Below are positions 24,855 through 35,190 of a stretch of 64,000 nucleotides of DNA, piece by piece. Every line of letters starts with the position of its first letter. The first letter of the stretch is position 1. The stretch lies in NCBI GenBank assembly GCA_025200525.1, contig CM045761.1, positions 43,904,190 to 43,968,189 on the forward strand, written 5' to 3'. A program made the translations under genes and the position numbers. The stretch comes from Camellia lanceoleosa. Its lineage: Eukaryota > Streptophyta > Magnoliopsida > Ericales > Theaceae. The notes beneath the pieces were generated by a model. It did no database searches. It saw nothing but the letters and a program-made list of their open reading frames with translations, and was not told the origin of the DNA.

Positions 24855-25022
24855 CATGTGGGCTGGTGGTCCCCAACAATCATACGAGGTGATGATCGTG
24901 AAACGATTCACATTCCAAACCACAAATTCACAATGAATGTAGTGAGGAATCTTAGCCAGAAGACTCATTGGCGCATCAAAACCTACCTTGCTATCAGTCA
25001 CTTGGATGTGAATAAGCTTAAT
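24855..25022 (+). pseudogene. Orphan exon of an MSL2/MSL3-like channel gene
   Basis: A 168-bp, 56-codon open exon starts [12 protein letters not shown] and ends [11 protein letters not shown]. It is preceded by a pyrimidine-rich acceptor (TTGTTTCAG) and followed by a GTGAGG donor. From family knowledge this is the segment of plastid mechanosensitive channels MSL2 and MSL3 just after the MscS pore domain; the diagnostic block is [23 protein letters not shown]2/3 sit in the plastid envelope and relieve osmotic stress. No neighbouring MSL exon was found within about 1.5 kb on either side. The exon has no stop or frameshift, unlike the transposon genes beside it. It lies about 270 bp outside the tentative CACTA end, so it is either captured DNA or the relic of a host gene hit by the transposon. 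Confidence 0.8.
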
Positions 25023-25305
25023 GTGAGGATTGATTTTGATTCATTTGTTTGTCAACAATAGATTGTGCATCAAAAAGCACGTTTCTAGTTCTTGCATTTT
25101 ATGAAGTGTTGTTGGTCATCACCCATCCTGTGCATCTAGGGTTTCCCTTTACTGAATGTACAACTCGCTGAGCAAGATAGATTTTTCAGAAAGTTATTTG
25201 ATTTTTTTTTTGGTTCTCTTGAGTTTCTAAAACTCAACATGGACATGGAATCCTTTGTTTGAATTGCATCCTATGGAAACAATGTGTTACAGACTCATGG
25301 TTGCT

Positions 25306-25660
25306 TAGATGTCTTAGTTGACAATATGCGTGTATATGACACTAGATGTGAAATTTTCACTTGAAATGATGATTCTGGTGAGATTACATTATGCATGTAT
25401 ATGACATGTATTGAGGATTGGTTTTAAATCTAGCAGTTTGGTTGCATAGAGCAAACATAAAACATGAGATCCCAAATTCTGAATCCAGTTTGGTTGCATT
25501 CTAGATGTCTTAGTTGACAATATGCATGTATATGACACTAGATGTGAAATTTTCACTTGAAATGATGATTCTGGTGAGATTACATTATGCATGTATATGA
25601 CATGTATTGAGGATTGGTTTTAAATCTAGCAGTTTGGTTGCATAGAGCAAACATAAAACA
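25306..25660. repeat. 159-bp direct repeat, spacing 196 bp
   Basis: 25306-25464 and 25502-25660 are almost identical; one G/A difference was noticed. The unit starts TAGATGTCTTAGTTGACA and ends AACATAAAACA. A 37-bp spacer lies between the copies. The repeat lies between the MSL exon and the truncated copia LTR, and its second copy ends about 25 bp from the first LTR-like base. It may mark the rearrangement that removed most of the 5' LTR. Confidence 0.92.
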
Positions 25661-25685
25661 TAAGACATTATTGGTGAGTTTGGTT

Positions 25686-25874
25686 GCTATATTTCACAGT
25701 TTTACTATGCTAAAATCATTAACTGACATAGTTGTTAAGACACTTGTTTTAATTATTTTTATTTCATTAATTATATTTATCTATTGTGCTAGCCATAATT
25801 TTTATTACGGTATTATTAATTTTAATTGTAAAAATCTAATTCACCCACCCTCTTAGGTTGACTTTTGGGTAACA
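25686..25874 (+). repeat. 5' LTR fragment of the copia element
   Basis: The last roughly 189 bp match the end of the 3' LTR (36118-36306) closely, including AAAATCATTAACTGACATAG and the end TTTTGGGTAACA. The first roughly 930 bp expected from the 3' LTR are missing and replaced by the 25306-25660 repeat. Without the LTR start there is no promoter on this side. Confidence 0.85.
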
Positions 25875-25876
25875 AT

Positions 25877-25888
25877 TGGTATCAGAGC
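25877..25888 (+). promoter_or_regulatory. Primer binding site, initiator tRNA-Met
   Basis: TGGTATCAGAGC lies two bases after the LTR end. It is the standard plant copia primer site, complementary to the 3' end of initiator tRNA-Met, where minus-strand cDNA synthesis starts. Confidence 0.95.
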
Positions 25889-25931
25889 CTAGACTCTTGT
25901 TTTAGATTTAACCATCTAGGAGTTTTGATCC

Positions 25932-27498
25932 ATGACAACCTTAGATGAAGGACAAGCCACAAATAGGCCACCATTGTTTGACGGAAACAACTATAGTCAT
26001 TGGAAGGATAAGATGACCCTATACCTACAAGCCACTGATTATGCTATGTGGATTATTGTCACCAAAGGTCCAAAAATTCCTACCAAATTAGTAGACAATA
26101 TTAGTGTACCTAAAACTGAAGATGAATGTGATGAGAGAGATCATAAATTATTGCAAGCCAATGCTAAAGCCAAACTCACCCTTGTTTGTGGATTAGACTC
26201 TAAGGAGTATAATAGAATTCAAGTTGTGATTCGGCAAAAGAAATTTGGGACAAACTTGAGATAACGTATGAAGGTACAAACCAAGTAAAGGAATCTCGTA
26301 TTGATATGCTTGTTCATAGTTATGAATTGTTTAAAATGAACTCTGATAAATCTATTTCAAGTATGTTTACTAGATTTACTGAAATTGTAAACTCTTTGAA
26401 ATCTCTTGACAAAATTTATACTAACAGTGAGTTGGTAAAAAAAATTCTTAGGTGTCTACCAAAGAATTAGGAAGCAAAGGTCACCGCTATTATAGAAGCC
26501 AAAGATCTCTCCACACTTGGATTGGATGAGCTTATGGGTTCCCTTATGACTCATGAGATCACCATGAAAGGACATGAGGATGTTGAAGACAAAAAGAAAA
26601 GTGTGATTGCATTCAAAGCATCATCAAATAAAGAAGAACATGAAAACTCCAGTGAGGATAAAAGCTATGCCATGTTTAGTAGAAATCTCAAAAAGCACTT
26701 TAAGAAAAACAATTATGGAGAAAGAAGACCCTTCAAAAAGGAGTACGACAAAGATAACAAGAAAGAACCTATTATTTGCTATGAGTACAAAAATCCTAGA
26801 CATATGAAGATAGATTGTCCAAAATTAAAAAATCATGGAAAAGACTACAAAAGAAACAAGAAGGCCATGGTAGCAGCTTGGGGAGAAAGTGAAGATGAAA
26901 GCTCAAGTGATGAAATTGAAAATGAAGTAGCCAACTTGTGTCTCATGGCTCTTGAAGATGAAGACTCTACTTAAGATGAGGTAACTACTTTTTATGAAGA
27001 ACTTGAGAGTGCATTCCATAAACTAAAAGATGAATTTAGAAAAGTTTGTGCCAAAAATAATGTGTTAAAAAAATCAGTTGCATATTTATCTAGAAATGTA
27101 GAAGAATTAAAGAAAGAAAAAATTGTTTTGAAAAATAATTTTAACACCATCTCTAATGAGAAAAATGCTTTAAAAAAAATGTTGATGATTTAACAAAAAC
27201 ACTTGAAAATTTTGTAAAATGTAGAAATAATCTCAACATGCTTCTTGGAAATCAAAAATGTGTTTTCGATAAAGCGGGCATTGGATATGACCCTATTAAG
27301 AAACAAAAGAATCTCAATACAATTTTTGAAAAGGCACCTTTCATGACACACCCTCATATTACTTGTCATTATTGTAGAAAGAAAGACCATTATATATCTT
27401 ATTGTCCATTCAAAAAGAATATAAACATGGGAATTAAAAAGATTTGGATTATTAAAGGATCTAACAAAACTAATCAAGAAGGACCCAAGAAATTATGA
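25932..27498 (+). pseudogene. copia gag (broken)
   Basis: The ATG at 25932 opens a gag of the UBN2/DUF4219 type: RPPLFDGNNYSHWKDKM at the N-terminus, then the capsid-like region. A one-base shift near 26240 moves the frame, and a TAG (near 26469) interrupts LRCLPKN-EAK. The zinc knuckle is recognisable but damaged: CYEYKNPRHMKIDCP, with the second Cys lost. A TAA at about 26972 precedes a coiled-coil C-terminus rich in Lys, Glu and Asn. A second CCHC-like motif (CHYCRKKDHYISYC) sits at about 27363. Gag forms the virus-like particle in the cytoplasm; this copy cannot. Confidence 0.85.
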
Positions 27499-27529
27499 GT
27501 ACCAAAAACCAACACTTGATTGTCATCTT

Positions 27530-29256
27530 GTAGGTTTGCCTTAAGTCCAAAGTTAAAGAAGGGAAGTGGTACCTTGATAGTGGATGTTCCAGACACATAA
27601 TCGGAGATAAATCCTTCTCTACTACACTGTTATCCAAAGATGGAGGCCTTGTTATTTTTGGAGACAACAAGAAAGGAAAAATTATTGGTATTGGTAGCAT
27701 CGGTATTTCTCCTAACCCTTCTATTGAAAATGTTTTACTTGTTGATGGACTTAAGCATAACCTACTTAGTAGTAGTCAATTATATGACAAAGGTAATCGA
27801 GTTATTTTTGATAAATCACATTGCACAATTGAAAGCACAAATGATCATAAAGCTTTATTCGTTGGTAATCGCCATGATAATGTTTATGTTTTTCATCTTA
27901 ATGATCTCTATGCTAGTGATGTTAAATGTTTATATGTTAATAATGAAAATAGTTGGTTATGACACAGAAGACTTGGTCATGCTCATATAGATTTAATTGT
28001 TAAACTTTTGAGAAAGGATTTGGTCATTAAACTTCCAAAAATTAAATTTGAAAAAGATCATCTTTGTAGTGCTTATCAACAAGGAAAACAAACCAAAATA
28101 TCGTTTAAATCAAAATCTCATATTTCTACAACTAGACCTTTACAACTATTGCATATGGATTTATTTGGTCCCTTAAGGACATCTAGTCTAGGTGGTAAAT
28201 ATTATTGTTTTGTTATAGTTGATGATTATTCAAAATTTACATGGGTTATGTTTGTAGCACACAAAGATGAAATATTTTCTTCTTTCACAAAACTCTGTCA
28301 TAGAATTCAAATTGAAAAATACTGTCTTATTACTAATATTTGAACCGACCATGGTAGAGAACTTGAAAATGAGAAATTTGAATTGTTTTGAGATGAGCAT
28401 GATGGGAGAGCTAAATTATTTCCTTGGGCTTCAAATCAAATAATGTAAGGAATGAATTTTTACCAACCAAGCTAAGTACACAAAAGAACTACTCAAAAAG
28501 TTTGGTATGTATGACTCAAAAATAGCTAGAACACCTATGAGCACATCCATTAAGCTAGACAATGATGAAAAAGGTAAGTCCATTGATCAAACAAAATATC
28601 GAGGTATGATTGGCTCACTTCTTTATTTAATTGCAAGTAGACCCAATATTATGTTTAGTGTTTGTATGTGTGCTAGATATCAATCAAATCCTAAGGAATC
28701 ACATCTCAGTGCTGTTAAAAGAATTTTTAGATATCTTGTTGACACTCAAAATTTGGGACTGTTTTATCCTAGAGGTGTTGCATTTGATTTAATTAGTTAC
28801 TCGGATGCCAACTTTGCCAGTTGCAAACTTGATAGAAAAAGCACCTGTGGCACTTGTCACTTTCTTGGTAACTCATTAGTATCTTGGTTTAGCAAAAAGC
28901 AAAATTATGTTGCTTTATCAACAGCTGAAGCTGAATATATAGCTTTCAAAAGTTGTTGTGCTCAAATACTTTGGATGAAACAATAATTGGAGGACTTTGA
29001 TTTTCATTATGATCATATCCCTATTAAATGTGATAATACTAGTGCCATCAATTTAAGCCAAAATCTGGTTCAACACTCACAAACAAAACATATTGAAATT
29101 TGACATCATTTTTTAAGAGATCATGTTAAAAAGGGGGATATTGTACTTGAATTTGTAAACACCGACAAGCAATTGGTGGATATTTTCACAAAACCCCTAA
29201 GCGAGGATCGTTTCAATTTTATTTGTGGCAAGCTTGGAATGTCGATTTCTACTTAA
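27530..29256 (+). pseudogene. copia pol: protease, integrase and RT end (broken)
   Basis: The protease active site WYLDSGCSRHIIGD (catalytic Asp) is at about 27571. The integrase zinc region begins HRRLGHAH just after a TGA, and its CxxC partner reads CSAY, one Cys lost. Integrase core motifs LLHMDLFGP, VIVDDYSKFTW and TDHGRELENEKFE follow. At about 28390 the sequence jumps to MMGELNYFLGLQIK, near the RT C-terminus. The integrase catalytic Glu region and the RT YVDD box are therefore deleted. RNase H is present (YSDANFAS, STAEAEYIA, DNTSAINLSQN) and the frame ends GKLGMSIST. Further TAA/TGA codons lie near 28440, 28985 and 29101. Confidence 0.9.
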
Positions 29257-29739
29257 AAAGTTTTGTTATGACTGTGAAACTTGAATTTTTGTTAAAATGA
29301 TATATGTGTATTGCTACATTGATATGGAAACATTTATATCAGTTGAATGCTCTCAAATTCTTCATATATTTATTCTCCTTAACAGTTTGTTATTTTCAAC
29401 TGAGTAATTTTTTTTGAGTTCTACATCTTGAGGTAAAATTAACTTTGTATACATTGATTTTTTTTAAACCCTCATGATATTTTTTTCACATTACCATTCC
29501 AGCAACACCAACGTCCCATTAAGTTTAATTTCTGCTAGTATTATTTTATTTATTTTTTATTTTTTTATTTTGCTATTAGGCTTAATTTCTTTTATTGTTA
29601 TTTTTTTCTCATTATTATTTTTTGTTTTGGCTTAATTTTCTTTTTCTTTTTTTTGCTTTTTAATTTTATTTTTCAGTACTTAAACATGAAAACAAAAACA
29701 AATCAAAATACAAATATTTACATAAAAAAAAACACCATT

Positions 29740-29862
29740 CATTTTTTTACGGCCACACGCCAATTAAAATAAACATAAAAAAAAAACACCCTTCATTTTT
29801 TTACGGCCACACGTCCATCAAAATAAACATAAAAAAAAAAAAAAAAAACCTTCATTTTTTCC
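29740..29862. repeat. Three-copy A-rich tandem repeat
   Basis: Units of roughly 55 bp contain TTCATTTTTTTACGGCCACAC and end in a long A run (TAAACATAAAAAAAAA). The third copy reads CCGCCCATACG. Each unit pairs a C/G-rich word with a poly-A tract. It lies at the downstream side of the minus-strand coding-like block. Confidence 0.75.
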
Positions 29863-29922
29863 GCCCATACGCCGATCTTACTTACTCGCCTCTTCCATCG
29901 TTTTCTTCTTCTTTTTATCCCC

Positions 29923-30370
29923 TTAGGGGACTCTTAACGCCCCTACCCCCGTGCTTTCGTCGAGAGCGACGACTCCCCGCTGACTATCAAAGGCTAAAAA
30001 TGACGTTGCTCCAAATCGGGCCATGGAGGTGGTCTTCCGTTTAAGCTCTTTATTTTCGGCCTTCAGTGCGCCTATTTCTGCTCGTGCATCGCTGGAGTAG
30101 AGAGAGTTGGGCGTTGACCTGATGGAGCTCACTCGTCCTGTTCTGCAATCGGTGAGCCAATTTTGTGACTGCCATCACCGTCTCCATACAGGACGTCAGT
30201 GTAAAATGATTGGCTTCAATGTCTGATTGAGTTGCCATTATTTGCTCAATCGACATCATAGGAAGGTTGAGAAGAGTAGGAGCCGGGGCACTCGGCCCAG
30301 CAGCGCTTATAGGATCATTCAGGTCCGGAAAAGAGAGTAAGCGGATGGAATGACGCCATGTGGTTATAGA
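29923..30370 (-). pseudogene. Antisense coiled-coil ORF in the copia 3' region, unknown
   Basis: Two overlapping minus-strand frames read as one degenerate protein. The upstream part (about 30350-30130) is Pro/Ala-rich, then acidic-to-helical ([33 protein letters not shown]). The downstream part continues as a heptad-like helix ([12 protein letters not shown], then [18 protein letters not shown]) ending VGALRVP. A frameshift near 30110 separates them. A well-placed ATG (ACCACATGGCG, near 30358) is also one base out of frame. Composition differs sharply from the AT-rich neighbours. I do not recognise the family. It could be a captured gene piece or an antisense ORF of the element. Confidence 0.4.
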
Positions 30371-30639
30371 ATGAGGTGTAATCACAAGGAGGGTAGTTTT
30401 TGGCAGCCTTTCTGCTCTATTCAGTCTCTCTGTTCTGTCTCTCGAGGAAAACAAAGATCGAAGTGAGTGACGAAGAAGAGATAGAAGAGATTGAGGTGAA
30501 GAAGAAGAAGTAGTCGAGTGTGATTAAGAAGAAGGCTAAAGAGAAGAGGCTGAAGAGAAGAAGACAAGGAATGAGAGATAGTCGAGGTGTGCGGCAATCG
30601 AGGAGAACTGATTTTGTCGGCCAATGAAGCAAAAGCCAG

Positions 30640-30649
30640 GCCACGTGGC
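30640..30649 (-). promoter_or_regulatory. G-box palindrome upstream of the antisense ORF
   Basis: GCCACGTGGC is a perfect 10-bp palindrome containing CACGTG, the target of plant bZIP and bHLH factors. On the minus strand it is followed by about 250 bp of CT-rich, leader-like sequence before the candidate ATG near 30358. Promoter function is inferred from this arrangement only. Confidence 0.35.
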
Positions 30650-30840
30650 AACCGCGTTTTGCGAAAAACGAGAGAGACGCAGGAAAGTTGTATGTGTATG
30701 CATATATGTATATCTATGTTTTGATTATCTATTTATTGATGTCATTTATCACTATAATTTTGCTCCTCCTCCTCCCGATTCTGACCTATGATTTCCTTTT
30801 ATAATGTCATAGGGGGAGAAATTATATGATATTATGTATT

Positions 30841-33800
30841 TGTAGACACTCCATTTTTGACTGACCTTAAGACTCAAACGTCACCGATTGAGCACTTGGT
30901 GATGTTGCATATTGTGCTCGTTCTGAGGTTGCGGAGTCTCGGCTGCAAGCCTTGCCTCCGGACTTCCGGACTCTTTTGTGCTTTGCCTCGGTTTGCGAAC
31001 TAGGCTCTGTTTTCTTTGTTTTCTCTTCCCAAAGGGAGGGAGAGGTCTCGTAGATCATCTCTCAATGGCCGTAGGCTACGTTTCGTGGTCGTAGGCCATT
31101 TTTTCCGTTTGGAGCCCGGTTTCCCGTTTTTCGGAGCCGACGGCCGTGTGCCTCGGTTCGGGACCGCTTAACCACCTCCGTTTGCTCCGGTTTTTGGCAC
31201 ATACTTTATTTCCTCCCTTTTGAGGGACACTGTGGTCCGAAAGACCGACTTCGTGGTCGAACACCACTTTTGGTGCCTAACAGTTAGTTTTCGGGACCCC
31301 GGGCTGCGCGTTTTGGCCCCCGAGCCTTGCTTGCAAGCATTGTTGGGCTCCGACCCAAACTGTAAATAGTCATATTTTGAGCTCCTTTTTCATGTTTGAT
31401 TAAGGACCTTTTGCTGTTTGAGGTTTCCTACTATCACTTGCCTCTTTAACTCTCTTTTAGGCCTATTTTTGCATAGTATTTTAGGCTTACTTGTGAGCTG
31501 TTTTGGACTTGGTCATAAACTACAAAATGTCTTGTTTTAAGCCCCTCTTCAACTTTGTTGAAGAGCTCTCTTCGATTTGAGGCCAGAAGCCACCACTTGC
31601 CTCTTTATCTCACTTTTTGGCCTTTTTGGGGAGAAATTTGAATTTCAATTTCCCCCCCTTTTCCCCCACTCTTTTGCCTATATAAACACCCCCCCAGCTC
31701 TGGTTTTAGGGGTTAGAAAATTTTGGTTTGGAGCTCTCACATTAAATCTCTCTCTCTCTGTACTCTAAGCCTTAAAAACCCCCTTGGTTCTTCACCAACC
31801 CATAGCCCCATCCTTCCATCCTCCATTCCAATAGCTTAAGGTTGTTCTTCAGAGCCTAGGAGTGCTGTATTTTGGTCCAAAAGGCTGTCAAAGATTAGTC
31901 TTCAAGGGTAAGTCCTCTTCTCCCCTTTTTGACCCTTTTCTTGGTTCATATTCTAGCTCCTTGTGCTTACTTTTTTGAGCTCCGACCCTAACTGAAAATA
32001 GGCTTATTTTGAGCTATTTTTCATATTTTTTTAAGGGCCTCTCACTGTTTGAGGTTTCCTTTTTGCACTTGCTTCTTTACCTCTCTTGTATGCCTATTTC
32101 TTGTGTAGTATTTTTGGCCTATGTATAAACTGTTTTGTGCTCTGTCATAAACTGTAAAGTGTTTTTTTTTTAGTCCTTCTTCAACATTGTTGAAGGGCTC
32201 ATCACTGTTTGGGGCCTCCTTTTGTCACTTGCCTTTGTATCCCTCTTTTGGCCCCATTTTTGCATGATTTGTTAGCCTCTTGTGCTTCTGTTTTTGGGCT
32301 CTGGTCTGAACTATAAATGGCCTTATTTTGACCCCCTCTTCATATTTCATTAAGAACCTTTTACTGTTTGAGGCATCCTTTTTGTACTTTGTGTTATAGC
32401 TCTTTTTTTGGCCTCATTTTGCATAGTATTTTAAGCATGATTTTGCACTGTTTTGGGCCTGGTCATCAACTGTAAAATACCATATTTTGGGCCCCTCTTC
32501 AACATTGTTGAAGGGCCTTCCTATGTTTGAGGCCAGAAACCACCACTTGCTTCTTTGTCCCTCTTTTGGCCAAATTCTTGCATGAGGGCTTAGCCATACT
32601 TGTGTTTGTTTTTGTGGCTTGTTGTAAACTGTAAAATATCATATTTTGGGCCCCTCTTCAACATTGTAGAAGAGTCCTTCTCTGTTTGAGGTCAGAAGCT
32701 GCAACTTACTTCATTATCTCGCTTTCGGGGCCATTTTTGCATGCTAGCTTAGCCCCATTTGTGTTCACTGTTTGACCTTGCTTAAAACTGTAAATATGCT
32801 TTTTTTGGGGCTGTCTTTATTCTTTCTTCACACTTCATGTTCAAATAATACATGCATTGCATAGCCATAGGTCATTCCATGCGCCTAATTTCATGTTTCG
32901 GGACTCATTTCATGCATCGGGTGTCATTTTGCCATCTTTCTGGACTGTTTTGCATCACTTATTGCCTTTGAAATTTGCATGCTAGTATTCCATATTCCAT
33001 GCTTCGCCATGTCTTGTTAGAGTGGCATTTCGTGCCTTAGGGTCAGTCCTCGGTTTGCGTGCACATGTGCACAATTTCGAGTGTCTCATTTTCATCCAAT
33101 GGCCTCTTATGTGAGTGTGGCTGAGGTCCACTTATGTTAGTGTAAGTCCATTATGCATTGTGTATGCCATTTCATCTCATAGCATTGTGTATGCTAGGTT
33201 GTATGTTAGCGCATTGTGTATGCCATGTTACCTCGTGCATCGTGTATGCCATTTCATAGCATTTTGCATGTTAGGTTGTATCTTAGTTGCATTTCATGCA
33301 TGTCATGCATATTGCATTGTGTTCGGGATATGAGTTAGCCCGAGCACGGGAAACGAGGTACGTTTCGTACTCCGAGTGACGAAACGTGTCTCAATTTCCC
33401 AATCACCGACACTCCGAATCATCCATGATGGAGTTAGGTCTTGTTGAGTTTTCATGTGCATTCATTCCATATTGAATTGTGTAATTCGACTCCTCGGCCA
33501 TCGTGCATCGAGATGCGTGATTGGTGGCACGAGGATCGAGGCATGCATACATTTGTGAAAATACATTGCCATGCCCCTTTCCTGCTCTCTGTTGCAGCAA
33601 ATCAAGAATCAGCAGTCTTCCGAGGCTTGGCGCGCTTTCCAAAAACCATTGCAAAATAGAGGCTAATTGGGGCATCACAGTGGATTTCCGCACAAAGGCA
33701 ACCCGGATATGCATCATTCATCATCTGAAGAAGAGTCAAGGCAGTCCCTGGCTTGCATGCCGATTTATTGTTTCTTAGTTAATTTGTTAAATTAATTAGG

Positions 33801-34956
33801 AATTTGTACATATTTTGGACTGTATTATTTATTTGGACCGTACTATTCATTTGGGACTGTATATTATTCGGACCCTCTGTGCGAGAGCATAATTGTAATA
33901 AGTGTGTGTGTGTGTGTGATGTATGTCTTCCAACCCTACGTCTTTCTTCCCTTTTATTTACCCGCTTATGATGGTTAGATTAGGGCATGTTTCAATTAGC
34001 ATACAATATGATAGCATGTTGCATTCATTCATCTGTTTTGCATGCACTGGGTTCGGCGCATCATACTAACTGCATTTGTATTTCAATTCCAAATTGAATA
34101 CATGATAGCTGTTGCATTTCATATGCCATGTTTAGAATAGTCGAGCCTGCTATAGTTGCATTTTTGCATGTGTTGCATTAGGCATTTCTATATATTTAGG
34201 ATCATGCATGGATTTCTAATCGGTTTCTGTTTTGGCTTGGAGTACTCGATGAGTTTTATGCTTTAGCATCTTTGCATGCGTGTGAGTGACTGCCATGAAT
34301 AGCATGCTTACCATGAGGCTATGTACTTATGTGATATAACTGCCTGAATGCCTGTGGGTGAAGGTTGGGTTATTTGGATTTGAACAATTCATCAAATGTT
34401 TGTTTTAAGCCCACTAGATAGTGGCAAAATCATGTTTTTCTTAAGCCCACCCGAGGGTGGCAAATCCACGTCTTAGCCTACTTGCGAGTAGTACCATCAA
34501 ACCATTTTCAAAAACAAACATGAAATGTTTTGTTCCAACTCGGGCGACCCAGTCTATACTTGTATGCTGTGCGCATCACATAGTAAATCTAGGCTAATAA
34601 CCGGAATAAGAACGCACAATGTTTTCAAAACTAGATATCATGGTTAGTAGAGGCCGATCTTTGATCGGGCGAAGTGACCTTTCCCAATCGTACCCAAGTT
34701 CCCGAGCCGAGACAACTTTGGTGATGACGGACACGTGGCCTTAGGCAACGAGTCAGGGTTTCCTAAATTTCCCAAAATAAAATATTTAGGTGACGACTCT
34801 ATATCTGGCAAAGTAGTCCATGTTTGGCACTTCTTTTCTAAAAATCTGTTTTTCTCAAAACGATTTGCCGGATTTGGACTCTTTGGTTTAAGATTAAGAA
34901 CCGTGACAAAAATCGAGTCTGAGCTGTAGCGAGGTCCCCCCGCAGGCCTATCTACA
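30841..34956 (+). mobile_element. Solo LTR, family A (4.12 kb)
   Basis: It starts TGTAGACACT and ends TATCTACA, with perfect short inverted ends (TGTAGA / TCTACA). The 5-bp duplication GTATT lies at 30836-30840 and 34957-34961. It interrupts the copia 3' region. The sequence follows the copy at 1263-5140 at both ends, but the middle differs: it has several degenerate repeats of about 250-300 bp around the phrase CCCCTCTTCAACATTGTTGA (31540-32700). A TATATAAAC box is at 31679-31687. No internal coding region is present. Confidence 0.9.
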
Positions 34957-35178
34957 GTATTATGGTATAATTTTCAAATTATGGTATTATTTGAAAACTA
35001 ATCTGATAATTATGTACTTATAATTTGATATCTTAGTCTCATATCATGTCTCCAATTAAAGCTTATTTATTACACATGTGTAACATATGTATTTAGAAAT
35101 GAATTCAGGGAGCATGCCTTAAGCGGGAGCCTTTTTTACTCCCAAATCAAATCAAAACATCATTGTGTGTCATCATAA

Positions 35179-35189
35179 AAAGGGGGAGA
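35179..35189 (+). promoter_or_regulatory. Polypurine tract of the copia element
   Basis: AAAGGGGGAGA sits directly before the LTR start TGTTAGACTT. It is the usual primer for plus-strand DNA synthesis in plant copia elements. It is preceded by GTGTGTCATCAT, a context common in SIRE-type elements. Confidence 0.9.
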
Positions 35190-35190
35190 T

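Larger units (their letters stand above)
29257..30840. other. 3' region of the copia element after pol
   Basis: This AT-rich and T-rich stretch follows the pol stop, and no plus-strand ORF (such as the env-like ORF of some SIRE elements) is recognisable. From 29740 it holds tandem A-rich repeats and then a minus-strand, more GC-rich block (29920-30660) with coding-like sequence, described separately. The last bases (30780-30840) are ordinary copia 3' sequence, resumed at 34957 after the inserted LTR. Confidence 0.6.

Noticed and set aside
25334..25360. CACTAGATGTGAAATTTTC as a CACTA terminus enclosing the MSL exon
   Set aside because: The sequence is part of the 159-bp direct repeat, is oriented as a 5' end at the wrong side, and has no mirror partner.
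30417..30651. Leu/Ser/Phe-rich minus-strand ORFs resembling a signal or membrane peptide
   Set aside because: They come from a CT-rich stretch better read as a leader or simple sequence; two frames are open at once.
1263..34956. Family A copies at 1263 and 30841 as the two LTRs of one 33-kb element
   Set aside because: Each has its own different 5-bp target duplication and lies in unrelated surroundings, so they are independent insertions.
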